DNA from: Candidatus Altimarinota bacterium | GTDB lineage: Bacteria; Patescibacteriota; Gracilibacteria; BD1-5; UBA2023 | Assembly: GCA_028714815.1 (NCBI GenBank) | Contig: JAQTLR010000002.1 | Span: 124,001-188,000 of the forward strand | DNA: 64,000 bases | Reading direction: 5' to 3' | Shown here: in pieces, positions 53,232 to 63,527 of the stretch | Layout of the letters: the number at the start of each line of letters is the position of its first letter | Position numbering within the stretch: position 1 is the first letter of the stretch | Notes under the pieces: generated by a model | Seen by the model: only the letters and a program-made list of their open reading frames with translations | What the model was told of the DNA's origin: nothing | Databases searched by the model: none | Position numbers and translations under genes: made by a program

Positions 53232-53930
53232 CTATAAAATATTCCGCATCGCCGCAATATTGAACGCATAATCCATCTTGAGCGATCCGAGGATACCGAG
53301 ATATCAATCCTCTCCTTCTATGCTGATCTTTTTGACCACCATCGTACAACTCTCAAGATCAGGGAATATATTCTCCTCGCCGATAAAGACCGAAACTTTC
53401 TCTCCGATATCGAGCCCCTGCAAAAGATCGATGAAATGGTATTTATTCTCCAGGACTTTGACGATATTGTAGACATTGCTTCCCATAGTGACAGCGTTTT
53501 TCTCGAGAAAATTGGAAATCCCTAAGTAATAGTTGGCCCCGAGGGACGGGACGCAGGCAAAAGTGATCTCATTCGTGATCTTCATGAGCCTTGAGACGAG
53601 CAGATAGAGCGTATCGTCGAGCCGCGCATCCACCGCACGTTCCACTACCGCTTGTTCCGCTTCCAGAAATACACCCGGCATCTGCTCCATGAGGTAGTCG
53701 ACAAATACCCGGAGCCCTCTGGTGGTTGGGAGCCGTCCGGCAGAGTTGTACGGTTGGAATATGAGCCCCATCTTCTCGAGGGCCGCCATATCGTTGCGGA
53801 TCGTGGCACTCGAAACCTGGAGATCGTACTTCCTCAGGAGCGACTTCGATCCGGTGATCTCCCCGGTCTGGATATATTCCTCGATGATGAGTTTCAGTAT
53901 CTGGACCTTCCGGGTATCGATTTTTTTCAT
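53232..53930 (-). CDS. hrcA: Heat-shock repressor HrcA, shortened
   Basis: HrcA is a winged-helix repressor of chaperone operons. The N-terminal helix-turn-helix region (TGEITGSKSLLRKYDLQVSSATIRNDMAALEKMGLI) is intact, followed by the GRLPTTRGLRVFVDYLM loop. The protein is 232 aa, well below the usual ~340; the middle ligand-sensing domain is trimmed, but the ending YLGILGSLKMDYAFNI keeps the family C-terminus. TGA at 53304 reads as Gly and is needed for that end. No CIRCE operator was found in this window, so its targets must lie elsewhere. Confidence 0.88.
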
Positions 53931-54092
53931 AGACTCTGCTGATAGATAAAAGATGTGTGAAGTATACGAAAAAAAGCGTATCTGTAAAATATAAAATTCC
54001 TGAAAAATGTTTCTCGATAATGAGGTTGAATAATAATGAAAAATGTATATAAACTATGCGATTTATTTATTTATTTATACTCGATAGATTTC

Positions 54093-56141
54093 ATGGACCT
54101 CTCAAAGCTATCTGTCCTCGTAGTGGAAAAATCTCCGATATATCAAGGCGAATTCAATCGACACCTTCGGGAGTGGTGATGTGCGAATATTACGATGCTC
54201 ACAGATGTTCCAAGTGCGATTTTAAGAGTACGTCAGAGGACTACCGAACTTTTGCCGTTCGACCTGATACTCTGTGACCATGATCTCGGGTCTGAAACTT
54301 CCAAAAAAACCGGACAGTATCTCTTGGAGGAACTTCGCATGAAGGAATTCATGCCACCTGAAACCACTTTCATCATGCTGACGAGCATAGCAAGATACGA
54401 AGAGATAATGGCCCGAACCGAAATAAAACCGGATGGATTCTATTCCAAATCAAATACGAAGGGTGGGATGAGAGTAGATGAAAAAGAACTCGAAAAAACC
54501 ATACGATTTTCTCTAAGCAAGAGGAGGATAATAACACTCATCACCTGTTTGATACAGGATCAAAAATACCAGGAAGCGCGGAAAATCTGTAAAGCCTTTC
54601 TACGAAGAGAGAAGAAATATGCGGATGAGATCCAGATGCTTCTTATGAGTGCTGAAGAGAAGCTTGAAGAAATAAAGAAAGCGGATATTTCCATTCGCGA
54701 GGGGGAATTCCTCTTCCATGAACAGAAAACCGATGAGGCGATTTCGCTCATGAAAGAAACAATAGCATCCTGGCCGGAACATATCAGGTGATATATGGTC
54801 CTTTCGCAAATATACGAAGATACCGACAAAGGAATAGAAGCCCAGAAAATACTGGAACAATGATTGGATATGGCCCACAGCGATATCGATTATCTCAGGC
54901 AACTCGCAAATATAGCCCTTTGAAATAATGACATTCGTACATCCTCAGAACAATTCACGAGAATCATCAGCATGAATAAATATTTGCCTGAAGATTTTGT
55001 AGGCCTATCGAAAACGATGGTGTTATCCTGAGATATCGAATGAGCGAGACGAAATATGCATGATATGGAGCGGAAATTCAAATATTCTCCTCATATCGAT
55101 TTTTGCGTGACGTATATCAAGATGGAGATATTGAAAGGTGAATGCGATGAAATAGGTTTCAAAGAAGCATATCTACAGGCGAAAATACTCTTTTCGATCT
55201 ATGGAGATACTATGCCCATACCGGAAAATATCCGCATTGCATTCATGGAAGAATGTTTCATCCGTCATGATGATGATATAGCAGAGGACGTGCTCAAGAA
55301 CCTTATCAGAAAAACGGATCGCCTGATTTGATTGGAGAATAAAATCAAAAAATTGCCAGCATCTTTTCAAAATAACCACAAAATCAAGATTTTTCTAAAA
55401 GATGTAGTGGATGAGCTCCATGAAGAAAGCCTCCTATTGGTGAAAGAAAATAAACTCAATGAAGCAGTTAAGCAAATCATGAGAGCGGTACTAAAATTCA
55501 AGGATGAGGAGGATATTCTCAAAAAGGCGATATTCATACTCACCGCAGCACTCAGGCGCGAATGGAATGAATTCTACTATCAAACCGTGGAAAAATATTA
55601 CACAAAGCTCGAGGAATTCAGAACCAATGACATACTTTTGCAGACCGGAGCCATGAACCGGATCAGAAAAACATATGAGGACAGGATCGAATCCCTTAGG
55701 AAAAAGTCCTCAAAAAAATGATTGGAGAAGATGCGAGACGAACGTCTGCAAGAACGGATCCCTGTCACAGAGGAATCAGATATAGTCAAGGCAAGAACTA
55801 ACCCCGAGATATTGAAACACTGTTTCCATGTACCCGTAGGTCTCCATAGGCCGGATGATGTGAAAATCAGATACGCCGGTTTTATCCGCGATATAAGCAA
55901 TGGCGGATTATCCATATCTTGCAACCACAATCAAGCAAATACTCCCGATTTCGAAACCTATGACCAATTGCTCGTTGAATTCATATTCGAGGGGAAAGAA
56001 TACAAGACTCTACTCACTATCACAAGCACAATCGATACTCCCGATGAAATTTTACGAATAGGCGGATACCATACCGATTCCGATAAGAAGAAGGAGATGA
56101 TGGAATTGAATGAGAAAATAAGAGGTATAATAAAAAGATAA
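54093..56141 (+). CDS. Receiver-TPR-PilZ protein (682 aa)
   Basis: The N-terminal receiver-like domain (1-~128) has the acceptor Asp62 in LILCDHDLG, the Thr97 switch in FIMLTS and Lys119 in FYSKS; the acidic pair of a canonical receiver is weak (VVEKS). TPR-like helices fill about 140-540. A PilZ domain at about 548-675 has RxxxR at 551-555 and DISNGG at 600-605, the cyclic-di-GMP binding pattern. Four pieces are joined by about ten UGA-Gly codons. Suggested role: coupling a phosphorylation signal to cyclic-di-GMP sensing. It is followed 65 bases later by a related receiver-TPR gene. Confidence 0.82.
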
Positions 56142-56205
56142 GGTACTTGTACTTTAATTTCATATAAAAGCATATTTATCGACATATCACTATAAATACT
56201 CAACC

Positions 56206-58176
56206 ATGACCCACTGACTCCGAAATAAAGATATGCTCTATGTAGAGCCAAACTCAACATTTTATAGTCATATGTCGAGAGTTCTGCTTCCCGATATAGA
56301 TTCGAAAACGAAAAACAATTTAAGTCTAGAAAGAGCAGTAACATATGCTGACGCTCTCAAAAAAATACAATCCAAAGTAGAAGAGATACTCGATAGTACT
56401 ACTACAACCGGAAAGAAGAAAATCGGAAAATATCATGATATCATCTTTTGCGAATATGAGCTCGGAAACGGGAAAACCGCCCAAGACCTTCTGGATAAAT
56501 TACGGAAAGAAGAGCTTATTCCTCTGAGTACTATCTTTATCATGATTGCATCAGAGGATGTGAAATCCAAAGTTATGGCAGTCCTCGAATATATGCCAGA
56601 TGCCTACATCTTCAAGTGAAATACTCCAGATGATATGGAAAAACGTATTATGCGAGCTGTCCGAGACCGTGCAGAACTCATAGATATCTATACTGCCATC
56701 GGTCACAAGGAATATGAACAAGCACTACTGTTTTGTGATACCTATATTCATGAAAAAAAACGTCTTACCCCCTATGTCTTGAGGCTTCGTGGATTCGTAT
56801 TAATAGAACTCCATAAATACGAAGAAGCGAAAAACGCATACCAGCAGATCATCGAAATGGAAAAAGCAAAATCAAGACTTGAAAATCGTGACATAAAACC
56901 CATTCCTTATGCACAAAGTGGACTTGCAAAGTCTCTCTACTATCTCGGGGAACAGGAAGAGGCGGAAAGCATCCTTACAGAACTCGTGATCGAGAGTCCT
57001 GATTATATGGAAGGGTATGATCTCCTTTCCGAGATATATCTCGGAACCGATCGTCCGGAAGAATCCCAGAAGATACTAGAAAAAGCCACAGTCAAATCCC
57101 CACATCGCTTCGATAGACAGAAACTCCTCGGACTTACCGCATTGGACAATGAAGATATCGAATGAGCGAAAGCAGCCTTCAAGAAACTTACTAACGAAGG
57201 AAGAACATCGAATTCATGACATCCGGAAAATTTTGCTCATCTCGCGGAAATACATACAAAAGAAGGAGATATGAGAGCAGCGGACGCTTGTGTAAAAAGA
57301 GTAAGGAACGAGTTTAAGGAATCTGAATTCAAGGATGTCGCGAAATTCTGTGCTGCAACCATGGAACACTCTATTTATACACAAAGAGGGGATACCGAAA
57401 AAGCAAAACTTGCTCTTGAAGAAGCGGTATTCCTTCATAAAAATGGGGTGAATGTAGGGGAAATGAGCGAGCGAATGCAGGTGGGTTTTGCATGCGGATG
57501 TATTGAAGGATGACATGATGAGGTCGGTGTAAATGTCTTAGAAAGCGCACTACAAGGTTCTCCACGAAAAGAGCTTATCACCAAACGAGCAGAAAAGATA
57601 CTAAAAGATAATCCAAAGGCTGTCGAGATTATTAAGGTTGTCGAAAAAAAAACACAGGAAAACATAGACAGTGAATTGGAGAATGTTATAAATATATTTC
57701 GATCCTGAAGGCACGATCTAAGTAAACGGATGATTAATATCCTTCTAAAAGAAAGCCCAAATAATCCGGATATCCTAGCGAAAGCGGCCTACATCTATTT
57801 CTGATCTATAGATACTATTAGTCCCGATGTGACTACTTTCAACGAAGCGAAAAAATATCTCAATCTACTTATTCGCAACAAGCCGAATCATCCCGAGAGA
57901 GAATCTCTCACAAAGCAGAGTAAGATATTAAATGAAACGGTACGACTCATGCATATAAGACATGCTATTCAAAAAAGCGGAGATGATCCTGATGTTCTCA
58001 TTACCGCAGTAAGGACATTCTTTACGTATCTCAATACCCAACAATTTCATGAAAAAATCTTCAAGGAAGCAGTGAGTATTCTAGAGACGCTCGTGAAAAA
58101 ATATCCGACCCATAATGGCATATCGGTCCTCCAATCACAAGAAAAACGCATAAGAATGAAAAATGGGATGATGTAA
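56206..58176 (+). CDS. Pseudo-receiver-TPR protein (656 aa)
   Basis: A paralogue of the upstream protein: an N-terminal receiver-like fold (about 1-140) in which the acceptor Asp is replaced by Glu83 (IIFCEYELG), the switch residue lies in FIMIASED and Lys137 is in YIFKG. So it would mimic the phosphorylated state or be inactive. The rest (about 150-656) is TPR-like helices (YEQALLFCDTYIH, YEEAKNAYQQIIEME). No PilZ domain. About eight UGA-Gly codons. It ends at TAA 58176. Confidence 0.78.
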
Positions 58177-58270
58177 CTATTTTTTGTTCTATTTAATCAA
58201 CAGCACCTAAAGGGGTTCTATAAGAAAGATCGTCTAACAATTCCATACATATACTCTTCCCTCCTTTTTT

Positions 58271-58298
58271 TTGACAAAACGGTTGTTTTGAATACATT
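58271..58298 (+). promoter_or_regulatory. Promoter of the 58332 gene
   Basis: TTGACA at 58271 and TACATT at 58293 are 16 bases apart, about 34 bases before the ATG. Confidence 0.5.
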
Positions 58299-58331
58299 TG
58301 CATATATATGTATAATAAATAACCGATTCCT

Positions 58332-60293
58332 ATGCTTCAAGCAAAAATCTATAAAAACGAGAGGACTGAAAACGGTTTCCTTTCATCAAGAAAAATAGAA
58401 ACCAGCAATGGTGCGCTTCTGCTCCTTCAGATATCTTTCCATGATGCGAAGCTCGGATCTTTCATCGAGAATACCATCATTGATCTGATACTCACGAATT
58501 CTGTCGCTATGGAAAGCGATGCTTATAGCCACTTCGGATATCTCCTCGAGCGTCTCAATAAGTACTTCAAAGAGATAGAAAAAGAATCGGATTTCGAGAG
58601 TCTTTCGATTTTCATCGGGATCGTCCAGGATTCCACCCTTCATTTTTCCATACTCAAGAATGCTTTTACCTACCTCTTGAAGGGAGGGAAGATCATGAAT
58701 ATTGCGGAGGGGATGGGACTCAGTGAAAAAGTGCCGCAATTCTCTTATATCTCCAGCGGTGCCATCGGTCCGGACGATACCCTTTGCATCAGCAATACCA
58801 ATGTGCTCGATCATCTTACCGAGGAAGATATGTTCGAGATGCTCCCGAAAGCGGCTTTAGGAGGAGGAGATGAAAAAAGACACTCGCGCGAAGAAAACAA
58901 CCATGTCATAGAAAACCTTCTTTCCCGCGAGATCCGTGATATCCCTACCGATCTGATCCTCCTCTACAATCCGGAAAAGATCGCAAAGAGATCTACTCTC
59001 AATTGGGATACGACCGCTCTGGAAAAAGTTCTTTCAACCATCAAGCAACAAGGAGGAAAACTCTATGCTACTTGTAAGGAAAATGAACATGTCCTGCATT
59101 TTATAGAAGAAGCGAAAAAACGGATCGATTTCAATAACAGATATATCCGGTCCGGATTTTTCGGTCTCTGAGCGATCGTTTGCATCTGACTCCTCTATCT
59201 GATACTCGGGTCGATTTTCACCCAGCAAGCCAATACGACCATTCCGGAGGAATATAAGAATAAGCTTATCGAAGCACAGCTCATCATAGAAAAATCCAAT
59301 AAGGATATGGGGAATCGCGATGTCTTCAATGCGAACATCAAAAAAGCGGAAGATATCATCTTCGAGGTCCGCAAGAAGCAGGTGTTCCTGAACGATGTGA
59401 AAAAACTCCTCGGAGATATTTCCATCCTTAAAAAACAGATGAACGGAGTGGAATCGTTCGATCCGAAAACTTCCCCATCCGAGTATCTCTTCGAAGGAAA
59501 CGGGTTCGGGGTCAATGGTATTTTTGAAATCAGCAAGAAACTCTACTTTATCGGAAAAACAAGTATCATCGGCCCATATGTAAAGGGGGGAGAAGTGAAA
59601 AAATATAATTATCCCGATTGAGAAGAGGCTGTTTCATCCGATGTGAATCCGGATGGATATGTCTATATATTCACCAAAACAGGGCGGCTCTTGAGTTTTT
59701 ATAAGGGAGAATTCGCTTATGTGAATGTAGAAGGGCAGAAAACCTGGGAAAAAGGAAAGACGATCAAATTCTATAATTCCAATCTCTATGTGCTAGCAGA
59801 AGATGGAAAACAGATCTACAAACACAAACCAGGGGTTAACGGTTTCTGATCCAAGACAGAAGTCCTTGATCCTGCAGATACGAAAAACCATACCATTCTC
59901 ACCTTCGGTATCGACGGAGGATTCTATATCCTCAAGGAAGATTTGACAGTCGACAAGATTTTCGGGCTTCCGAATTATACCAAACGTTCTATCCGGATCA
60001 ATAATCTTCCCGAGAATTATACACTCGACGATCAGGAAACTCCGGACTTCTTCAATGCTCCGAATCTCAACTACCTCTACCTGGTCCTGAGCAATAAGAT
60101 TTGGATCTTCGAACCGGATACGAAGAATTACAAAGATGTGAAGGCGATCAAATACATCGGACAGATCGAGTTCGTAGAAGGAAAGATCGGTTCCATCACC
60201 GTACCGAAAGACGGGACCATCATCGCTGCAACGGATACAGGGGTATATACGGTGAATTTCGAGGTTTCTGACGGGAAAGTAATCGTTCGATAA
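58332..60293 (+). CDS. PP2C-like domain, membrane span and beta-propeller protein (653 aa)
   Basis: The N-terminal ~275 residues resemble a PPM-type phosphatase in order (ISFHDAKLG, FSILKNAFTYLLKGGKI, FSYISSGAIGPDDTLCIS) but I cannot place the metal-binding aspartates with confidence, so it may be degenerate. A membrane span follows (about 279-297, AIVCIGLLYLILGSIF) and the outside part (about 330-653) has repeated Y/F-rich beta strands with KGE, KGK and DG turns, typical of a beta-propeller. A signalling receptor or lipid/cell-wall sensor is plausible. Four pieces join via UGA-Gly. recO follows directly. Confidence 0.68.
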
Positions 60294-60296
60294 AAT

Positions 60297-60878
60297 ATGT
60301 TCACGACCGAAGCTATTCTCCTCAAGAAGATCCCTATCCGAGACGGAGAGGAACTTCATGAACTTTTCACGAGGGATTTCTGAAAGATCCGAGCATGGAC
60401 CAAGAAGCGGAAACAGATCGCGAGCGCTGACCACGGGAGCATCATACACTGTGTCATCTCCACCAAAGGATCGAAAAATACCGTGGAACAGAGCAGTATC
60501 AAGCATATGATACGGACAGAGGGATTGGACTATCTCTCCCTCCTCTGTCCGCTTCTCTGTGTACAATCCATTTCCCTCTTCTGTCCAGCCGGAAATCCTC
60601 ATACGCAGATCTATTCCGATTATACTGCCCTCCTCCCTTTTTTCAGCGATTCGGAATGGAGCGAAAGAGCGAAAGAGCTCTTTGTCATGAAACTCCTCAA
60701 ATCCCATGGGATCGGATGGAACCGGAACGAAACGGATGAAAGCATGATATTCCGCAAGATCTACAAGAATATCGATTCCTATGCTATCGGGGCATTCGTA
60801 AAACTCAAAGAGCTCGATACTGCGATACTCTCCGAGATACGCTCGATCAATCAGATCTGTATGAGCCAGTATGTATAA
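60297..60878 (+). CDS. recO: RecO-like DNA repair protein (193 aa)
   Basis: RecO loads RecA via RecF/RecR and anneals ssDNA. The N-terminal OB-fold shows TTEAILLKKIPIRDGEELHELFTRDFGKIRAWTKKRKQ; the Gly of DFGKI is coded by TGA. The length (193 aa) is less than the typical 230-250, so it is a compact RecO, without visible zinc Cys. ATG 60297 starts three bases after the upstream stop. Homology is judged from the N-terminal strand pattern only, hence moderate confidence. Confidence 0.7.
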
Positions 60879-60893
60879 ATAAGTCTATATCAG

Positions 60894-60989
60894 AGCGAAT
60901 AGGATTTTAAATTCAATGTTCATGTGGCCTTGGTAGGCTTCAGTATACCCACTGGCTTCATATGAACAAGAAATAAAAACCTATTCGCT
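60894..60989 (+). repeat. Long palindrome between recO and pilD
   Basis: AGCGAATAGG (60894) and CCTATTCGCT (60980-60989) are perfect outer arms; an inner pair is GTTCAT and ATGAAC. The stem encloses about 75 bases. It reaches the GTG at 60990, so the ATG at 61020 is the more likely start of the following gene. Its interior does not match the murG/rimO family. Confidence 0.55.
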
Positions 60990-61019
60990 GTGATTAATAC
61001 CTATATAATTAAAACATTC

Positions 61020-61871
61020 ATGACCCTTTTCTTCCTTATTTCTCTCTTCGTCTTCGGAACCATGTTCGGAAGCTTCGCTTCCGTGCTCATTTGGCGGATC
61101 CGGAGCAAAGAAGGTGGGATCACGACCGGTCGGAGCCATTGCCCGAAGTGTGGACATATCCTTGGAGCGCTCGACCTCTTCCCTCTCTTCTCCTATATCT
61201 TCCTTCGTGGAAAATGCCGGTTCTGCCAAGAAAGGATCTCTCCCGTATATCCCTTTCTCGAACTTATTACCGGACTCCTCTTCATGCTTTCCGGATACTT
61301 CTTCATAAATCCCCTGCTTCTTTTCTCTCCTTCCCTTCCCGAGATCATGAAACTCGGATTCTTCCTCATCATCGCTTTCATAACTGTCGTCTTCGTCTTC
61401 TATGATATCCTCTTCATGGAAATCCCCGACGAAGTGCTCATTCCGGTGGATATCCTCCTCTTCATCCTCCTTTTCATCGTATCCCTCGGGGTCGATATCC
61501 CCGTCTTCGGGCATTTCCTTCCGTTTCAGAACCCGATCCTCAATATTCCTCTCGTCAATGCCTCGCTCGGGGCATTCGGAATATTTGCCTTTTTCTACAT
61601 TCAGATTCTTGTCTCAAAAGGGAAATGGATGGGCGGAGGAGATCTCCGGATCGCCCTCTTCATGGGGCTCGTAGCGGGAGCGAAGATCGCAGCACTCGGA
61701 CTCCTTCTTGCCTATTTCGCAGGAAGCATCATCGGGATCATCATCCTCATTGCCACCCGGAACCGCAATACCGAAGTCCCTTTCGGCCCATACCTCGCAC
61801 TCGGGCTCTATATCTCCCTTTTCTGGTATACACCGATCGTAGAATGGTACACGAAACTTTTTACCCTTTAA
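61020..61871 (+). CDS. pilD: Prepilin peptidase (type IV leader peptidase)
   Basis: A membrane aspartyl peptidase that cleaves and may N-methylate type IV prepilins. It has MFGSFASVLIWRI, a zinc-binding Cys pair set (CPKCGH...CRFCQ), YDILFMEIPDE (first catalytic Asp) and MGGGDLRIALFMGL (second Asp). About eight spans. Its likely substrates include the pseudopilin at 51827. The start was taken at ATG 61020; a GTG at 60990 would add ten residues inside the palindrome. No TGA. It overlaps the next gene by 28 bases. Confidence 0.92.
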   Translation: MTLFFLISLFVFGTMFGSFASVLIWRIRSKEGGITTGRSHCPKCGHILGALDLFPLFSYIFLRGKCRFCQERISPVYPFLELITGLLFMLSGYFFINPLLLFSPSLPEIMKLGFFLIIAFITVVFVFYDILFMEIPDEVLIPVDILLFILLFIVSLGVDIPVFGHFLPFQNPILNIPLVNASLGAFGIFAFFYIQILVSKGKWMGGGDLRIALFMGLVAGAKIAALGLLLAYFAGSIIGIIILIATRNRNTEVPFGPYLALGLYISLFWYTPIVEWYTKLFTL

Positions 61872-62203
61872 ACTCACCGCACTTGCAAATTCTCGCTCTC
61901 TTTCTCGTATTCATCGGTGAATTCCTCGCCATCGTTTCCGAAGTACTCTTCATAAAGGGGAAAAATATGATTCCCATCATCGTCCTCATGTGTATCGCTT
62001 GAGTTTTTCTCCTATTCGGATACTATTTCGGATACAAGCATATCAAGAATCTCTGGCTCATCTATATCGTTTCCATCACCGCGATCCTCATGCTCGAACC
62101 CTTCATCATATACTATTTCACGGGAGAAACCCCGAATCTCGGAGCGAAAATCGGATTCAGCCTTGGAACGGTCTGATTCTTGGCGGCAGTGTTCATTAAG
62201 TAG
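61844..62203 (+). CDS. Membrane protein, DMT-like (119 aa)
   Basis: Starts 28 bases inside the end of pilD, so translation is probably coupled. The 119-aa product has about four hydrophobic helices (LQILALFLVFIGEFLAIV, IPIIVLMCIAGVFLLFGYYF, LIYIVSITAILMLEPFIIYY, and a final stretch). TGA at 62000 and 62174 read as Gly. The hydrophobic pattern resembles a half of an EamA/DMT transporter, but it is too short for firm assignment. Confidence 0.55.
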
Positions 62204-62229
62204 CATCTTATTTTTTCACCATTCTCTGT

Positions 62230-62730
62230 ATGAAAAATAGTATCGTCATTGCTTTTCTCTTTAGTCTCTTCCTTACTTCCTGCTCCGCCCCCTGGGATGA
62301 TACAGAGGACCAGAGGATCACCGAGCTCCAAAAACAGATCACCAAGCTCGAAAATACGACCTCGACCGGGATGATGCTGTTCGAGAAACGCACCAGATGT
62401 GCCGCGCTCGCACCCGATATCCAGATGAAAATAGACACCTTCAATAAAGAATACCCGAATCTTGGAAAGTTCAGCATCGGCGGGATATTCTATAGCCCCA
62501 TGAAAGACGCCTGCCTCTGGGTACGATTGACTGCCACCAACGCTCCGGACGGATCTCCGATGGAACGACGGGCGCTCTATCAATTCGGAGACGACTTCGG
62601 TGCATCCGAGCCCATCATCGGATGCGAGAAGATACTCGGCGAAACGAAGGGGGTCGATGCCTGCTCAAGCTGGAATACGGAACTGGAAAAACTGAAATGA
62701 GAGGAGGAGAAAAGCATCCTGAATCCATAG
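62230..62730 (+). CDS. Putative lipoprotein (166 aa)
   Basis: The signal peptide ends in a lipobox (LFLTSC, Cys18). A short helical segment (TEDQRITELQKQITKLE) precedes a globular domain with four Cys (RCAAL, DACLW, IGCEK, DACSS). TGA at 62698 reads as Gly and the frame ends at TAG 62730. No homology recognised. Same strand as pilD and the small membrane protein; probably one transcript. Confidence 0.75.
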
Positions 62731-62813
62731 GGATTTTTCGTTACAGTAAGGATAAACGTATTGACTATATATAAAATTATGATCTAATAATTAAATATTT
62801 ATTAAAAAATAGA

Positions 62814-62840
62814 TTGACAATAAAAAAAATCGCCTATAAT
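62814..62840 (+). promoter_or_regulatory. Promoter of minigene cassette A
   Basis: TTGACA at 62814 and TATAAT at 62835 are 15 bases apart. The leader that follows has a GTTCC/GGAAC hairpin. Confidence 0.65.
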
Positions 62841-62908
62841 CCCTCATTGTTCCTGCACGGAACCGTTCGATCCGATCGGAAGGACGAAAACAAATAGAGG
62901 AGATGGTC

Positions 62909-63073
62909 ATGGCAAAAAGACAAAAAGCATTCACCAGCACCAAAGTACGTGAAATACGCGGAAAGGGGGAAGTGGTCCCCCAAGACGTAAAACTTACTAT
63001 GGGAGCACGACTCATGCTCCAATCCCTTGAAAAAAAGGGAAACCAGACCAGCCGAAGAATCCGGTACGCATAG
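62909..63073 (+). CDS. Small basic protein (54 aa), cassette A
   Basis: A GAGGAG ribosome site eight bases before the ATG and a terminator at 63100-63126. The 54-aa product is very basic (MAKRQKAFTSTK, GNQTSRRIRYA at the end), so it may bind nucleic acid or the ribosome. No TGA. No family recognised. First of three consecutive promoter-minigene-terminator units. Confidence 0.6.
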   Translation: MAKRQKAFTSTKVREIRGKGEVVPQDVKLTMGARLMLQSLEKKGNQTSRRIRYA

Positions 63074-63099
63074 CGTTACTGTCTGATTCGGCAAAAAAG

Positions 63100-63126
63100 A
63101 AAAGGCTGCTACCGGGCAGCCTTTTT
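63100..63126 (+). terminator. Terminator of cassette A
   Basis: AAGGCTGC and GCAGCCTTTTT pair with a short loop; the T run is directly followed by the next -35 box after 15 bases. Confidence 0.75.
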
Positions 63127-63148
63127 CATATCCAAAAGATTTGACAAC
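63119..63148 (+). repeat. 30-bp terminator-promoter junction, first copy
   Basis: The 30-base string beginning GCCTTTTTCATATCCAAAAG and ending ATTTGACAAC is repeated exactly at 63345-63374. It links a terminator tail to the next TTGACA. Confidence 0.8.
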
Positions 63149-63167
63149 CCTATAAAATCCATACAAT
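63141..63167 (+). promoter_or_regulatory. Promoter of minigene cassette B
   Basis: TTGACA at 63141 and TACAAT at 63162, 15 bases apart; a CTCCA/TGGAG hairpin follows in the leader. Confidence 0.6.
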
Positions 63168-63210
63168 GTCCGAGCTCCAAATAATGGAGTAATCAAAAAG
63201 GAGAAGCATC

Positions 63211-63309
63211 GTGGCTGTAAAGAGACCGTTGGGCACTGGGAACAGACATCACTTCTGGAACAAAAGGCAAAAAGAGGAGGTTCCTGGTCCGACGAAACTC
63301 CCATCGTAA
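63211..63309 (+). CDS. Very small basic ORF (32 aa), cassette B
   Basis: GTG start with an AAGGAG ribosome site, then 32 residues (VAVKRPLGTGNRHHFWNKRQ...), ending at TAA. Very short and basic; coding status rests on the ribosome site and cassette structure. A terminator (about 63327-63352) follows. Confidence 0.45.
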   Translation: MAVKRPLGTGNRHHFWNKRQKEEVPGPTKLPS

Positions 63310-63326
63310 GGTGGGACCAGCTTGAA

Positions 63327-63352
63327 GAAAAGGCCGCTTCGGCGGCCTTTTT
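63327..63352 (+). terminator. Terminator of cassette B
   Basis: AAAAGGCCGC TTC GGCGGCCTTTTT is a strong GC hairpin with a T run. Confidence 0.75.
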
Positions 63353-63374
63353 CATATCCAAAAGATTTGACAAC
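63345..63374 (+). repeat. 30-bp terminator-promoter junction, second copy
   Basis: Exact second copy of the 30-base string at 63119-63148; the downstream sequence then diverges. Confidence 0.8.
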
Positions 63375-63394
63375 TCTCCCACTCTCCATACAAT
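63367..63394 (+). promoter_or_regulatory. Promoter of cassette C
   Basis: TTGACA at 63367 and TACAAT at 63389, 16 bases apart. It reads toward the mazF-like gene. Confidence 0.6.
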
Positions 63395-63425
63395 ACCCGC
63401 ATTGAATTCATCACCAACCCTCGCC

Positions 63426-63476
63426 ATGGTCGCACGACTTGATACACGCACGACAACCGGAGCTCTCACACCGTAG
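63426..63476 (+). CDS. Possible 16-aa Thr-rich leader peptide, cassette C
   Basis: MVARLDTRTTTGALTP with five Thr, stopping exactly at TAG where the first strand of an alternative hairpin begins. No clear ribosome site, so its translation is uncertain. It has a leader-peptide-like size and position before an attenuator-like structure. Confidence 0.3.
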   Translation: MVARLDTRTTTGALTP

Positions 63477-63527
63477 GGACTTTTTTGGCGCGAAGCGAAA
63501 AAACTCCCGCGACAGGCGGGAGTTTTT
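63476..63527 (+). terminator. Terminator with possible competing antiterminator before mazF
   Basis: The stem AAAAAACTCCCGC / GCGGGAG plus T run (63498-63527) is an intrinsic terminator. Its left strand can also pair with the upstream GGGACTTTTTT at 63476-63486 (10 of 11 matches), giving two mutually exclusive structures. Confidence 0.5.

Noticed and set aside
53930-54092. CIRCE operator next to hrcA
   Set aside because: No TTAGCACTC...GAGTGCTAA pattern is present here or elsewhere in the window.
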